Origin: Bryobacteraceae bacterium
GTDB lineage: Bacteria > Acidobacteriota > Terriglobia > Bryobacterales > Bryobacteraceae
NCBI GenBank assembly: GCA_025350445.1
Contig: JANXXV010000695.1
Location: 1 to 13,215 of the forward strand
Length of the DNA stretch: 13,215 nucleotides
Direction: 5' to 3'
Of this stretch, positions 1-7,163 are shown one piece after another. Position 1 is the stretch's first letter, and the number at the start of each line of letters is the position of its first letter. Position numbers and translations under genes: made by a program. The notes under the pieces are model-generated. The model saw only the letters and a program-made list of their open reading frames with translations. It was not told the origin of the DNA and searched no databases.

Positions 1-1
1 T

Positions 2-187
2 CCCGCATTTTCCGATTGCGAACGCCAGAACGCGGACTCCCACATGCGCGGCATGCTGATGGGACAAACACTTTGCCTGCAGGTCCGCAACGCCACCGTA
101 CTGCTTGGCACCTGGCAAAACATCATGTTCGCCGAATTCGACGGGCCGCGCAGCCGCTCGCTGTCGGTGCAAATCTCCGGCATCTAG
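2..187 (+). CDS. yjbQ: YjbQ family (UPF0047) protein, 3' end only
   Basis: The window opens inside this gene; the last 61 codons are visible and end in TAG at 185-187. The visible tail contains NADSHMRGMLMG followed by LLGTWQNIMFAEFDGPRSR, which match the conserved C-terminal signature of the YjbQ/UPF0047 family (NxDSHxRxxLxG, then GTWQxIxxxEFDGPR). Members are small cytoplasmic proteins of about 130-140 residues; some are annotated as secondary thiamine-phosphate synthases because they weakly replace ThiE, but their main role is not settled. The next gene starts 6 nt downstream on the same strand, so the two are probably co-transcribed. Family assignment is seen in the sequence; the thiamine role is family knowledge only. 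Confidence 0.85.
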   Translation, partial: PAFSDCERQNADSHMRGMLMGQTLCLQVRNATVLLGTWQNIMFAEFDGPRSRSLSVQISGI

Positions 188-193
188 CCCGGA

Positions 194-628
194 ATGCCCA
201 GATTCTTCACTCACGCGCAAGCCGAACGCGCTCTCCCCTGCGTGGAAAAGGCTTTGCGCGAACTGCTGCGTTTCCGCGGGGATCACCAAAAGGCGGCCGG
301 CGAATTCCGCGCCTTCACCCACAACATCATGATGATGGGCGGCACGCAAGTGGACCACAGCCGCATCAATCCCATCCAGACCCGTAAAGACGAAAGCCTT
401 GCCGGCCTGAAGCGGACGTTCGAAGAAGTTCAGGAATCCGGTGTGCTGATCAAAGACCCGGATGCCGGCCTGATCGATTTTCCAACCCTCTACAAAGACC
501 AGGAAGTCTACCTCTGCTGGCGTTTCGGCGAACCCGCCATCGAGTTTTGGCACGGTGTCGAAGAAGGCTTTCGCAGCCGGAAAAAGATCGACCAGGAGTT
601 CCTGGCCAATCATCGCGGAAATTTGTGA
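194..628 (+). CDS. DUF2203 family protein
   Basis: A 144-residue soluble protein without signal peptide or membrane segment. It fits the DUF2203 family: an N-terminal helical part beginning RFFTHAQAERALPCVE (family proteins typically start F(T/S)xxEAxxxLP), a middle helix, then the diagnostic C-terminal run GVLIKDPDAGLIDFP (residues 83-97), YLCWRFGE (106-113) and the WHGVEEGF segment (119-126). Function of the family is unknown. ATG at 194 is chosen because it sits 6 nt after the YjbQ stop and gives the usual family N-terminus; the only ribosome-binding hint is the GGA directly before it. It is probably the second gene of an operon with yjbQ. No stretch looks truncated. Confidence 0.88.
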   Translation: MPRFFTHAQAERALPCVEKALRELLRFRGDHQKAAGEFRAFTHNIMMMGGTQVDHSRINPIQTRKDESLAGLKRTFEEVQESGVLIKDPDAGLIDFPTLYKDQEVYLCWRFGEPAIEFWHGVEEGFRSRKKIDQEFLANHRGNL

Positions 629-641
629 CTCAAACCGGTGA

Positions 642-671
642 TTGACGCGGCTTCCTTCCGGCAAGTACACT
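642..671 (+). promoter_or_regulatory. Candidate sigma-70-type promoter before the DUF507-ribokinase operon
   Basis: TTGACG at 642-647 and TACACT at 666-671 are separated by 18 nt, giving 5/6 and 4/6 matches to the -35 and -10 consensus. It lies in the 77-nt gap between DUF2203 and DUF507, so transcription would start near 678-680, just ahead of the AGGAG at 686-690. The position suggests DUF507 and ribokinase have their own promoter in addition to any read-through from yjbQ-DUF2203. This is by consensus matching only. Confidence 0.4.
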
Positions 672-705
672 TACATAGGATTATTAGGAGCCCAATCGCT
701 CAAGG

Positions 706-1293
706 ATGCTTCTCGCCCGTGAATTCGTTTCTTACCTCTCTCGCCAGCTAGTGCAGCGACTGACTCCGCAGATCATCGAAACAACAGACCCCGCGGCCGC
801 CGTCGAGTTGATTCACACAATCATCAGCGATGAGTTGAACGCGGAGGATGATCTAAACGACGAGGTCCGCGAAATCCTCAGCCAGTACAGCGAGTACATG
901 CGCCGTGAAGGCGTCAGCTACCAGGAGATGTTCCGCCGCATCAAGAAGACCCTGGTCTCGCAGCGGAAGATTGTACCCGCGGCCGGCCGCGACACCGGCG
1001 ATCAGATGAAGCTCTCGCGCGACAAGCTGACCGACATTTCGCACAAGATGCTCGCCGCCATTCGCAAAGGCCGGCAATTCCGCCTGAAGAGGGATCAGAA
1101 TGAGGTCCGCCTCCAGATCCTGATTAATATGACGGAGCTTCTTCAGATCGAGGAGAAGGTGGACCGCGCCTCACGCGCCAAGATCCGCACGCAGAAGAAG
1201 GAAATCCCCGAAGGCAGCGAAGAGTGGGATCTGCTGCAGCGCCGCTATTACGCTGAAGAGCTGAAGAAACTCGGCATCGATCTCTCCAGATGA
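706..1293 (+). CDS. Tandem DUF507 protein
   Basis: A 195-residue, highly charged, alpha-helical cytoplasmic protein. Residues 101-193 (MKLSRDKLTDISHKML, then RDQNEVRLQI, QKKEIPEGSEEWDLL and YYAEELKKLG) are a full, canonical DUF507 domain of about 90 residues, a family normally found as a single-domain protein. Residues 1-90 (MLLAREFVSYLSRQLV to SQRKIV) look like a second, more divergent copy, so the gene appears to be an internal duplication or fusion. Function is unknown. The ATG at 706 is supported by AGGAG at 686-690 (15 nt away, rather far), by AAGG immediately before it, and by an in-frame TAG at 685-687 which excludes an upstream start. It ends in a 4-nt ATGA overlap with the ribokinase gene, so the two are translationally coupled. 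Confidence 0.87.
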   Translation: MLLAREFVSYLSRQLVQRLTPQIIETTDPAAAVELIHTIISDELNAEDDLNDEVREILSQYSEYMRREGVSYQEMFRRIKKTLVSQRKIVPAAGRDTGDQMKLSRDKLTDISHKMLAAIRKGRQFRLKRDQNEVRLQILINMTELLQIEEKVDRASRAKIRTQKKEIPEGSEEWDLLQRRYYAEELKKLGIDLSR

Positions 1294-2201
1294 ACCCGGG
1301 AATCGTGGTGGTTGGAAGTCTGAACATGGACTTCGCGATCACCGTCGAAACGCTGCCCGCACCGGGCGAGACCGTTTTGGGCAAAGACTTCGCCATGATC
1401 CCGGGCGGCAAGGGCGCCAATCAAGCCAACGCCGCCGGAAAGCTGGCAGCCTCGCATCGCGTGAAGATGGTTGGCCGCGTGGGGTACGATGTCTTCGCCG
1501 ATCACCTTAAGGCAAGCCTGGCGGCAGCAGGCGTAGATGTGAGCGGTGTTGTGGCGACGCGCGCGATACCCACGGGCACTGCCTTCATCTGGGTGGACAG
1601 GAACGGCCAGAACTCCATCGTGGTAGCCTCAGGCGCTAACCACGCCCTGACGCCGGCGGACTTGCCCTCGTTCCGCGGCGCGCGCTTCGTACTGTTGCAA
1701 CTGGAAACTCCGCTCGATACAGTAGCTGCCGCGCTTAAGCTGGCGGGCAGGGAAGGTGCAAAGACGATTCTCGATCCCGCGCCAGCGCAGCTGCTCCCGG
1801 CGGATCTGCTTGCCGCCGTCGATATCCTGACGCCGAATGAGACCGAAGCCGCGATCCTGCTGGGCCGTCGGCCATCGAGGATCGCACTCTCAGAAGCCCC
1901 GGCCCTGGCCCGCGCCGTTCACGCGCTAGGCCCCAAAGCCGTAGTCCTGAAGCTAGGCGATGAGGGCTGTTTCTATTGGGACGGCCAAACCGAAATCCAT
2001 TCGCCGCCATTTGCAGTAGAAGCCAAGGATGCCACTGCCGCGGGTGATACCTTCAACGCCGCGCTTGCGGTGGCACTCGCCGAAGACCAGCCGATCGCCG
2101 GCGCGCTCCGCTTCGCCAATGCCGCGGCGGCCATCTCAGTAACGCGAAAAGGCGCACAGTCTTCAGCCCCTAGCCGCAAAGAAGTAGACGAACTCCTGTA
2201 A
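1290..2201 (+). CDS. rbsK: Ribokinase-family (PfkB) sugar kinase
   Basis: A 303-residue PfkB-family kinase, full length for ribokinase, which phosphorylates D-ribose at O5 with ATP in the cytoplasm. Visible motifs: VVVGSLNMD (6-14), which binds the sugar; PfkB signature 1 GGKGANQA (39-46); TPNETEA (181-187); KLGDEG (221-226); PfkB signature 2 DATAAGDTFNAAL (247-259) with the catalytic base Asp253; and GAQSSAPSR (288-296), matching the ribokinase monovalent-cation loop. The NMD and GGKGANQA motifs favour ribokinase over fructokinase or adenosine kinase, but exact substrate is inferred. It starts inside the DUF507 stop codon (ATGA). No ribose transporter or regulator lies nearby, so a nucleoside or ribose salvage role is only suggested. 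The rbsK symbol is by motif and not by context. Confidence 0.88.
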   Translation: MNPGIVVVGSLNMDFAITVETLPAPGETVLGKDFAMIPGGKGANQANAAGKLAASHRVKMVGRVGYDVFADHLKASLAAAGVDVSGVVATRAIPTGTAFIWVDRNGQNSIVVASGANHALTPADLPSFRGARFVLLQLETPLDTVAAALKLAGREGAKTILDPAPAQLLPADLLAAVDILTPNETEAAILLGRRPSRIALSEAPALARAVHALGPKAVVLKLGDEGCFYWDGQTEIHSPPFAVEAKDATAAGDTFNAALAVALAEDQPIAGALRFANAAAAISVTRKGAQSSAPSRKEVDELL

Positions 2202-2320
2202 TCAATCCAAGGGTCAGTCACGCAGCTACAGTCTCAATTCACAAAGACCGATTGCCGCCGGTGGCGTCGCGGAATACTTTCAGAGCTGCGAACGCAAGCG
2301 AGTGGTTGGACCTTATCAGC

Positions 2321-3895
2321 TCAATCCCGGTAAACCAAATACCGCGAATTCCCGTAAACCGGCTGGACATCGTTCAGTTCGTGACCTTTCTGAAAAACCA
2401 CAAAATCGATCCCTAACACGCGGTACTCGTTCAACGGCAGCACCTTCTCCACCAGGCGCCACCGCCGCCACCACTCATTCGCGAATGCCGGCAGAAAATT
2501 CACCTGACCGCCGCTTTTCCAATCCACATACAGGGCCCGCAGCGCACGCGCCCGGAACACTCCGGGATACTGCGCCTGCCCGGCGTCGGCAAATTGAAAC
2601 ACTGCATCCTTCGGCGTGTTCGCCTTAGCCCAGTCCACCAGTTCCGTCATCTCCGCCGTATGCGCCGCGGGATAATTTCTCACCATTCCCAGAGTTGGAA
2701 TCAGTGCAAACGGCAGCAGCGCCGCAAGGACCGTGAACGGCGGCCGATGCACAGCCGCCACTGCAACCGCGGCCAGCAACAGAATTACGATAACCCGGTC
2801 CACCATCAGCGGCTGCAACAAGTTTGATATTGTAGGCACCGCAAACGGCGCCAGGAAGAACAGAAAGCCCTCCAGGTATCGCCGGTTCTCCACCGCCCGG
2901 ATACCCGCCACTGCCGCCAGCAACGCCGCAAAGAACGTTACTAGCAGCAGATAGCGGGCCGGTTGAAACTGTGGCATGAGACTCCACTTCCAATTTTCCA
3001 GCAACAGATACGAAAGCGCCGGACTCAACGCACCAATCAGCGGCAGAGCGATGCAGAATATCCGCATCTCCCCGGGCAGCGTGCCCCGCACCCGGAAAAA
3101 GGCCGCCAACGAAACAGCCCACAGCAGCAAAAAATGCTTCCACCAAACCGCGATCCAGATCGAGACCCAGTTATAGCTGGCGCGCATCCGCTGCAGCTTT
3201 TCCAGCACCGGATCCACCTGCCCGAAAATGTCCTGATGATACGAGATTCCAGCCTGCGTGCACGCAAAGACCGCCAGCAACAGCGCAGCGCCGGCAAGCG
3301 CAGCCGCCGCCCGGTATTCACGCCTCCACAACGCCACTGCCCCGTAGACCAGGCAAAACGCTAACGCGGTAGGTGGATGGAACAGAAACGCCACACCAGC
3401 GGCCACAGCCCCGCCGGTCCAGCGTTTGTGCAGCATGAGTCCCAGCGCCAGCAGAAGAAACGCCAGCGCAAACCCGCGCGGAACGGGCTCATATTCTACA
3501 GTCAGCACGGCCGGCCCGGAGATCGTCGCCCCCAGCGATAGCATTGAGGCCAGCAACAGCGCCATCCGGTTCGACAACCCAATCCCGGTACCCAACAGCA
3601 GCAATCCCAAAATGCCAATCGTCCGGTAGACAAACTGCTGGCCCATGAGCACGCCCTCAAAGCCAACTCCGGTCGCTCTACGCAGCGCAATCGCCACCTC
3701 GTCGTAGACCGTAAACGCGACGTGCGGATTGATCGCCACAATGTCGCGCGTCAGCACGGAGGGATCCCAGAAGTGCTCCAGAATCGGCAGATAGATTTGT
3801 GTATCGGATTGAAGAATTGTGTGGCCGGGAAAGTAGAAGAAGCCGATCAGCGACAGACCCAGAACCGCCGCGCCAAGCAGCCGCTTCTCCGGCAT
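2321..3895 (-). CDS. Multi-pass membrane protein, GT-C-like with DUF6798-type C-terminal domain
   Basis: A 524-residue integral membrane protein with roughly 10-12 hydrophobic segments between residues 5 and 405, then a soluble C-terminal domain (about 411-524). The acidic SDTQIYLP after the first segment (30-37) sits where GT-C glycosyltransferases carry loop acidic residues, and FHPPTAL (172-178) is typical of this group. The tail contains ANTPKDAVFQF and ALRALYVDWKSGG, which I associate with DUF6798-type membrane proteins. Donor, acceptor and even enzyme activity are unproven. The ATG at 3895 is chosen because it shares its A with the TGA of the TPR gene (TGATG coupling); a start 13 codons upstream is possible but would overlap the TPR gene by about 40 nt. 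It is the last gene of the VOC-MFS-TPR operon. Confidence 0.75.
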   Translation of the reverse strand: MPEKRLLGAAVLGLSLIGFFYFPGHTILQSDTQIYLPILEHFWDPSVLTRDIVAINPHVAFTVYDEVAIALRRATGVGFEGVLMGQQFVYRTIGILGLLLLGTGIGLSNRMALLLASMLSLGATISGPAVLTVEYEPVPRGFALAFLLLALGLMLHKRWTGGAVAAGVAFLFHPPTALAFCLVYGAVALWRREYRAAAALAGAALLLAVFACTQAGISYHQDIFGQVDPVLEKLQRMRASYNWVSIWIAVWWKHFLLLWAVSLAAFFRVRGTLPGEMRIFCIALPLIGALSPALSYLLLENWKWSLMPQFQPARYLLLVTFFAALLAAVAGIRAVENRRYLEGFLFFLAPFAVPTISNLLQPLMVDRVIVILLLAAVAVAAVHRPPFTVLAALLPFALIPTLGMVRNYPAAHTAEMTELVDWAKANTPKDAVFQFADAGQAQYPGVFRARALRALYVDWKSGGQVNFLPAFANEWWRRWRLVEKVLPLNEYRVLGIDFVVFQKGHELNDVQPVYGNSRYLVYRD

Positions 3896-4584
3896 CAGTT
3901 GGCCGGCGTCTTGTCGAGCTGCTGCTTTGCCCACATGCGGTTTGGATTGAGCTCCAGGGATTTTGCCAAGGCCACGCGCGCGTCGGCGTTGCGGTTCAGT
4001 TTACGCAGCGCAATCCCCAGCCACATTCGCGCCTCGGCCGACTTCGGGTTCAGTTGCAGCGCCTTCTCGAAGTCTTTCACCGCCAGTTCGGCGCCGCCTC
4101 CAAACGCCGCCGGCAGATAGTAGTTGCCAACGCCGCGGCTCAGATAAGCGGCCGCCGATTTCGGATCCAGCTCAATCGCTTTGTTGATAGAATCCAGCGC
4201 GCACCGGCCGTACTTCATCCCCAGCAGCGCGTTTGCCGGAATCACCTGGCCGCAGAGCGTCCCCAGAATGCGGTGATACTCGGCTTCCTGCGGCTTCAGC
4301 GCCACCGCGCGCTCGGCAGTCTTGATACCCGCCTCGGCCACCGTCTTCGCCTGTCCTTTGTCTTTGACTTCAATCGCCACCTCGGCGAGATACGATTGCG
4401 CCAGTGCGAGCCGGTATTGCGCCGGCGCGTCGTTTGCCTGCTTGGCCGCCACCGCCGACAAATCGGCGATCATCTTCTCAAGGGATGGACGATCCTGACG
4501 GTCCCGCGCCGCCTCAAGTTCGCCGGAAGTGGCGCCGCGCAGGCAGAGAGCAACGGTGAATAGAACAGCGATTCGCATCTTCAT
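3895..4584 (-). CDS. Secreted or periplasmic tetratricopeptide-repeat protein
   Basis: A 229-residue protein with an N-terminal signal sequence (MKMRIAVLFTVALCLRGATS) and a helical repeat body. TPR-type units are visible around 52-99 (with ERAVALKP), 129-142 (INKAIELDP), 143-180 (KDFEKALQLNP) and 183-214 (LAKSLELNP), each ending in the A-LxLxP pattern. Such domains bind partner proteins; no catalytic motif is present. The start is placed at the ATG at 4584, 5 nt after the MFS stop, because it puts the signal peptide at the N-terminus; the ATG two codons later (4578) is equally possible. An upstream in-frame start would bury the signal peptide and overlap the MFS gene. The stop overlaps the next gene's start by one base. 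The role is probably a scaffold for the neighbouring membrane protein, but that is inference. Confidence 0.8.
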   Translation of the reverse strand: MKMRIAVLFTVALCLRGATSGELEAARDRQDRPSLEKMIADLSAVAAKQANDAPAQYRLALAQSYLAEVAIEVKDKGQAKTVAEAGIKTAERAVALKPQEAEYHRILGTLCGQVIPANALLGMKYGRCALDSINKAIELDPKSAAAYLSRGVGNYYLPAAFGGGAELAVKDFEKALQLNPKSAEARMWLGIALRKLNRNADARVALAKSLELNPNRMWAKQQLDKTPAN

Positions 4585-4589
4585 TACGA

Positions 4590-5795
4590 CTATAGACGCG
4601 CCACCTGCCTGTGAATGAGCAGAAAATACAGCCCCAGGCACGACAAAAGTACGCCGTTCACGGCCAGCACCACCGGCACAGTGAAAACCGGCACCAGTGC
4701 GCCCGTAATCAGCGCCCCAATCGGCATCCCGCCGCGGAATGCCACGTTATACACGCTCATCACACGCCCGCGCATCGCATCCGGCGCAATCAACTGCACC
4801 AGCGAGCTGATCATCGAAAAAACCGCAATCAGGGCCGCTCCAGCCAGGAACAGCAGGACGCAGCTCAGGATCAGCGACTTCGACAGTGCAAACGCGGCGA
4901 TCAAAGCGCCCAGCGCCACCAACGTCATCAAAGTGGCTTGGCCCCGGTTCGGAATATTCCCGAACGCCGCCACCAGCAACGCCCCCGCCACCGCTCCAGC
5001 TCCGGAAGTGCACAGCAGCAGCGTATAAATGCTTGGCCCCATGTGGAAGATATCCCGCGCCACCACCGGCAGAAACACGATCAGCGGCACGCCCAGAAAC
5101 GTCATCAGAAACGCCAGCACGATCAATGGCAGCATCTCCTTTTTTCCGCGTATGAAACCGAGCCCTTCTTTCATACTGCTCAACAGCGAAATGCCCGGCT
5201 TGGCCAGAATGGGCCGGATCCGCAACAGCAGAAGTGAAATGATCACCGCCACGAACGAAAAGCCGTTCAGCGAGAAACACCATGCAGCCCCCAGGCTGGT
5301 CAGAGCCAGCCCGCCCAGCATCGGCCCGATCACCCGCGCGAGATTGAACTGAATTGAGTTCATCGCAATTGCGTTCGGCAGATCTTTCGGTTCCACCAGC
5401 GTGGGAATCAGCGCCTGATAGGCGGGCCCCCCGAACGCCTGCGCCAGTCCCACGACGAACGATAAGGACAGAATCTCCCACACAGCCACCTTGGAGAAGG
5501 CGAACAGCGATGCCAGCAGGAACGCGCAGGACATCTGCACCAACTGCGACCCTACCAGCAGCTTCCTACGGTCAAACCGGTCGGCAATCACTCCACCCAA
5601 CAGCGAGAAGAGGAAGATGGGAATCTGCCCGAGGAACGAATCGAGCCCCAGCAGAAATGCTGAGTTCGAAATCTGCAACACCAGCCAGCTTTGCGCGACG
5701 GTCTGCATCCAAGTGCCGATGCTGGACGTGCAGGCGCCAATCCAGAGAAGCCGGAATTCGCGGTATTCAAATGCTTTGAAAACTCGATTCAGCAA
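4590..5795 (-). CDS. MFS transporter, EntS/MFS_3 type exporter
   Basis: A 401-residue inner-membrane major facilitator with about 11-12 transmembrane segments. It opens FRLLWIGACTSSIGTWMQTVAQSWLV, as in the MFS_3 (enterobactin-exporter-like) branch, and carries motif A GGVIADRFDRRKLL at 67-80 between helices 2 and 3. Other family hallmarks are QALIPTLVEPKDLPNAIAM in the middle of the N-half and MRGRVMSVYNVAFRGG in the C-half. Proteins of this type usually export small molecules by proton antiport; the substrate is unknown. The start is TTG: the frame is closed upstream by the VOC stop TAA, no ATG or GTG lies between, and AGG is spaced 8 nt before TTG. It follows the VOC gene by 12 nt and precedes the TPR gene by 5 nt. 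Confidence 0.87.
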   Translation of the reverse strand: MLNRVFKAFEYREFRLLWIGACTSSIGTWMQTVAQSWLVLQISNSAFLLGLDSFLGQIPIFLFSLLGGVIADRFDRRKLLVGSQLVQMSCAFLLASLFAFSKVAVWEILSLSFVVGLAQAFGGPAYQALIPTLVEPKDLPNAIAMNSIQFNLARVIGPMLGGLALTSLGAAWCFSLNGFSFVAVIISLLLLRIRPILAKPGISLLSSMKEGLGFIRGKKEMLPLIVLAFLMTFLGVPLIVFLPVVARDIFHMGPSIYTLLLCTSGAGAVAGALLVAAFGNIPNRGQATLMTLVALGALIAAFALSKSLILSCVLLFLAGAALIAVFSMISSLVQLIAPDAMRGRVMSVYNVAFRGGMPIGALITGALVPVFTVPVVLAVNGVLLSCLGLYFLLIHRQVARL

Positions 5796-5807
5796 ATCAG
5801 AGACCTG

Positions 5808-6182
5808 TTAGGGCAGCGGTTTTTGCCGGTGGATCAGGTGAACGATGTTCCCGTCTCCATCCGCAAAAAACACCAGCCGGTTGCCCATGGTCTCATATGG
5901 CTCTGTAAGGAATTGCACGTTCCGGCTCTTCAGTAATTTGTGGCCTTCATCGAAGTCGTCCGTCATGATCGCCAAGTGCCGGATCCCAACGTCTTTCATT
6001 TTGTTCGATCCGCGCTCGCCCTCCGACGGGATGATCTCAAGCATGCTGCCGTTCTTCGCCTTCACGAAGTAATTCCCCGCATACTCGAAATTGATGTGGA
6101 ATTCTAAATGGTCCACGTACCACTGCGCCAGCTTTTTAGGGTCGGGCGATGCGATCGCCGTATGCTCCAGTCCATTGAACAT
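5808..6182 (-). CDS. VOC superfamily (glyoxalase/bleomycin-resistance fold) protein
   Basis: A 124-residue protein with two beta-alpha-beta-beta-beta halves, the usual length of a single-chain VOC protein. Metal-ligand positions can be read as His7 (LEHTAIAS), Glu49 (GSMLEIIP) and His69 (GIRHLAI); the fourth position, normally Glu in the last strand, is His115 in GNIVHLIHR. Family members include glyoxalase I, dioxygenases and antibiotic-binding proteins, so no reaction is assigned. ATG at 6182 is preferred because MFNGLEHTAI is a normal VOC N-terminus; a GTG at 6209 would add nine residues. It is the first gene of a four-gene operon and lies immediately before an exporter, a layout shared by self-resistance or detoxification pairs, which is only suggestive here. 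Confidence 0.85.
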   Translation of the reverse strand: MFNGLEHTAIASPDPKKLAQWYVDHLEFHINFEYAGNYFVKAKNGSMLEIIPSEGERGSNKMKDVGIRHLAIMTDDFDEGHKLLKSRNVQFLTEPYETMGNRLVFFADGDGNIVHLIHRQKPLP

Positions 6183-6484
6183 ACTGGTGAGTTTAACAGA
6201 CTCATCCACGATCGCATTCGCCCGATCGGGCAGAGACCCACCGGCACCGTTCCGATCTCGCCCTCCGCCAAATCCGCCAAGACAGAACAGAGGCTTCGAT
6301 AGCGGCTGAAAATGCCGGGAAGCTCACATCCATTGTGACCTCTTTCGGCCCGTGTGGAGTGCTCGCGCGAAAGGCTGTAGCACTGCGGACCGGGCGGTTG
6401 GATGCCGGCAGCCGCCAAAGTGAACCAAACATCCAATGAGAACTTTACCGATTTGCGCCACCATACGATTAGGATCAAAACAAC
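6183..6484. other. Divergent intergenic region, with a possible 43-codon leader ORF
   Basis: About 300 nt between the VOC operon (leftward) and a weak rightward ORF; both upstream regions must lie here, but no convincing promoter pair was found. On the minus strand a short ORF runs from ATG at 6333 to TGA at 6202 (43 codons) with GAGG 5 nt before the ATG. Its stop overlaps the alternative GTG start of the VOC gene (GTGGATGA). The peptide is Arg/Trp-rich and matches nothing I recognise. It could be a leader peptide or chance. Confidence 0.25.
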
Positions 6485-6775
6485 ATGGCGATGTGGCTAT
6501 GGATAGGCGTTGGCAGTGTAATGTTCTTGTTGCTTCTGTTGCTGTCTGATACCGTGTTTCGCTTGACAACGTATGGGATCTTTGTCGTCCCTACTTATCT
6601 GCTATTACGAAGCGTCGACCGGATTGCATCGCTAACACCCTTGCTGCTATTGAAGATCTCAGGGGTAATCTTTTGCGTCTCAATATCGTCGGCCTGGTGC
6701 GCCGCTCATGGCGCCTTTGGAGCGGACTGGATCAGTGGCCTGACGGCGGAGGCCGATACTACGAGCAATGGATGA
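6485..6775 (+). CDS. Hypothetical small membrane protein
   Basis: A 96-codon ORF whose product would have two to three hydrophobic segments: about residues 3-20 (with a run of six Leu), 27-42 and 52-70. AGGA at 6471-6474 lies 10 nt before the ATG; a second ATG follows two codons later. No family is recognised. Its last third overlaps a different + frame (open 6550-6909), and that overlapping frame looks more protein-like after about 6700. So either this gene is real and ends at 6775, or the region holds one frameshifted gene. Base composition is visibly less GC-rich than in flanking operons, in line with accessory DNA. Confidence 0.35.
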   Translation: MAMWLWIGVGSVMFLLLLLLSDTVFRLTTYGIFVVPTYLLLRSVDRIASLTPLLLLKISGVIFCVSISSAWCAAHGAFGADWISGLTAEADTTSNG

Positions 6776-6909
6776 GGTTGTCAGACACGGAAACTGATGA
6801 AGACTACTACGATTGGCTAGCCAGGAAGAAGGATTGGCGGGATACTTGGGCTTCCTGGGCCAGGATGGATCGCGAATTAAGTCAAGATCACAATCAACAG
6901 CGCGAATGA
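6673..6909 (+). CDS. Hypothetical hydrophilic ORF overlapping the previous one
   Basis: The frame is open without stops from 6550 to 6909, but its first usable start is a TTG at 6673, giving 78 residues. The tail is rich in Trp, Tyr, Asp and Arg (YYEQWMRLSDTETDEDYYDW, then ARKKDWRDTW) and looks like a genuine soluble C-terminus. No family is recognised. It overlaps the membrane ORF at 6485-6775 by about 100 nt in another frame. It may be the true C-terminal part of a gene whose start is lost or frameshifted, or a separate short gene. Treat as tentative. Confidence 0.25.
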   Translation: MRLNIVGLVRRSWRLWSGLDQWPDGGGRYYEQWMRLSDTETDEDYYDWLARKKDWRDTWASWARMDRELSQDHNQQRE

Positions 6910-7163
6910 TGTCCCGCCCAACTAACATCCTCCGGGCCTGCACCGCACGTCCAGGCTGCATGGGCTAGCCACCCTTCCAAACCATCGGGACCTCGCAGCG
7001 CGAATAGAACGCCGGCGAGAGCATCGGTCCGTATGCCGGAGCCAAACTGCACGCTAGCAGGATGGCCGCCGAGTAGTTCTAAAGCCAATTGACCACAAGC
7101 GGATCGGTTGACGGGTTTCACGACATAATGTCCGGGATGTGTCCCACATGCTTTCTCACTCAT
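6894..7163 (-). CDS. Possible small ORF of unknown function
   Basis: An 89-codon minus-strand ORF with a true ATG at 7163 and GGGAG spaced 5 nt before it, a better ribosome-binding site than most ORFs here. The middle (LELLGGHPASVQFGSGIRTD and GLEGWLAHAAWTCG) looks protein-like, but I do not recognise the family; a faint resemblance to the C-terminal helices of citrate-synthase-like proteins is too weak to use. Its first codons overlap the start of the rightward gene at 7148, so both are unlikely to be efficiently expressed together. It is the only ORF filling the gap 6910-7147. Confidence 0.2.
   Translation of the reverse strand: MSEKACGTHPGHYVVKPVNRSACGQLALELLGGHPASVQFGSGIRTDALAGVLFALRGPDGLEGWLAHAAWTCGAGPEDVSWAGHHSRC

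Noticed and set aside
2202..2320. Search for a bidirectional terminator between ribokinase and the membrane-protein gene
   Set aside because: Only a 3-bp-stem GC-rich hairpin near 2250-2265 and no T-run; nothing supportable.
3799..4563. Long + strand open frame (254 codons) opposite the TPR gene
   Set aside because: It is Arg/Gln-rich, has no family motif, and lies wholly antisense to clear TPR and membrane-protein genes; it is a high-GC shadow.
4611..5237. Long + strand open frame (208 codons) opposite the MFS gene
   Set aside because: His/Gln/Arg-rich composition antisense to an obvious transporter; no independent start signal.
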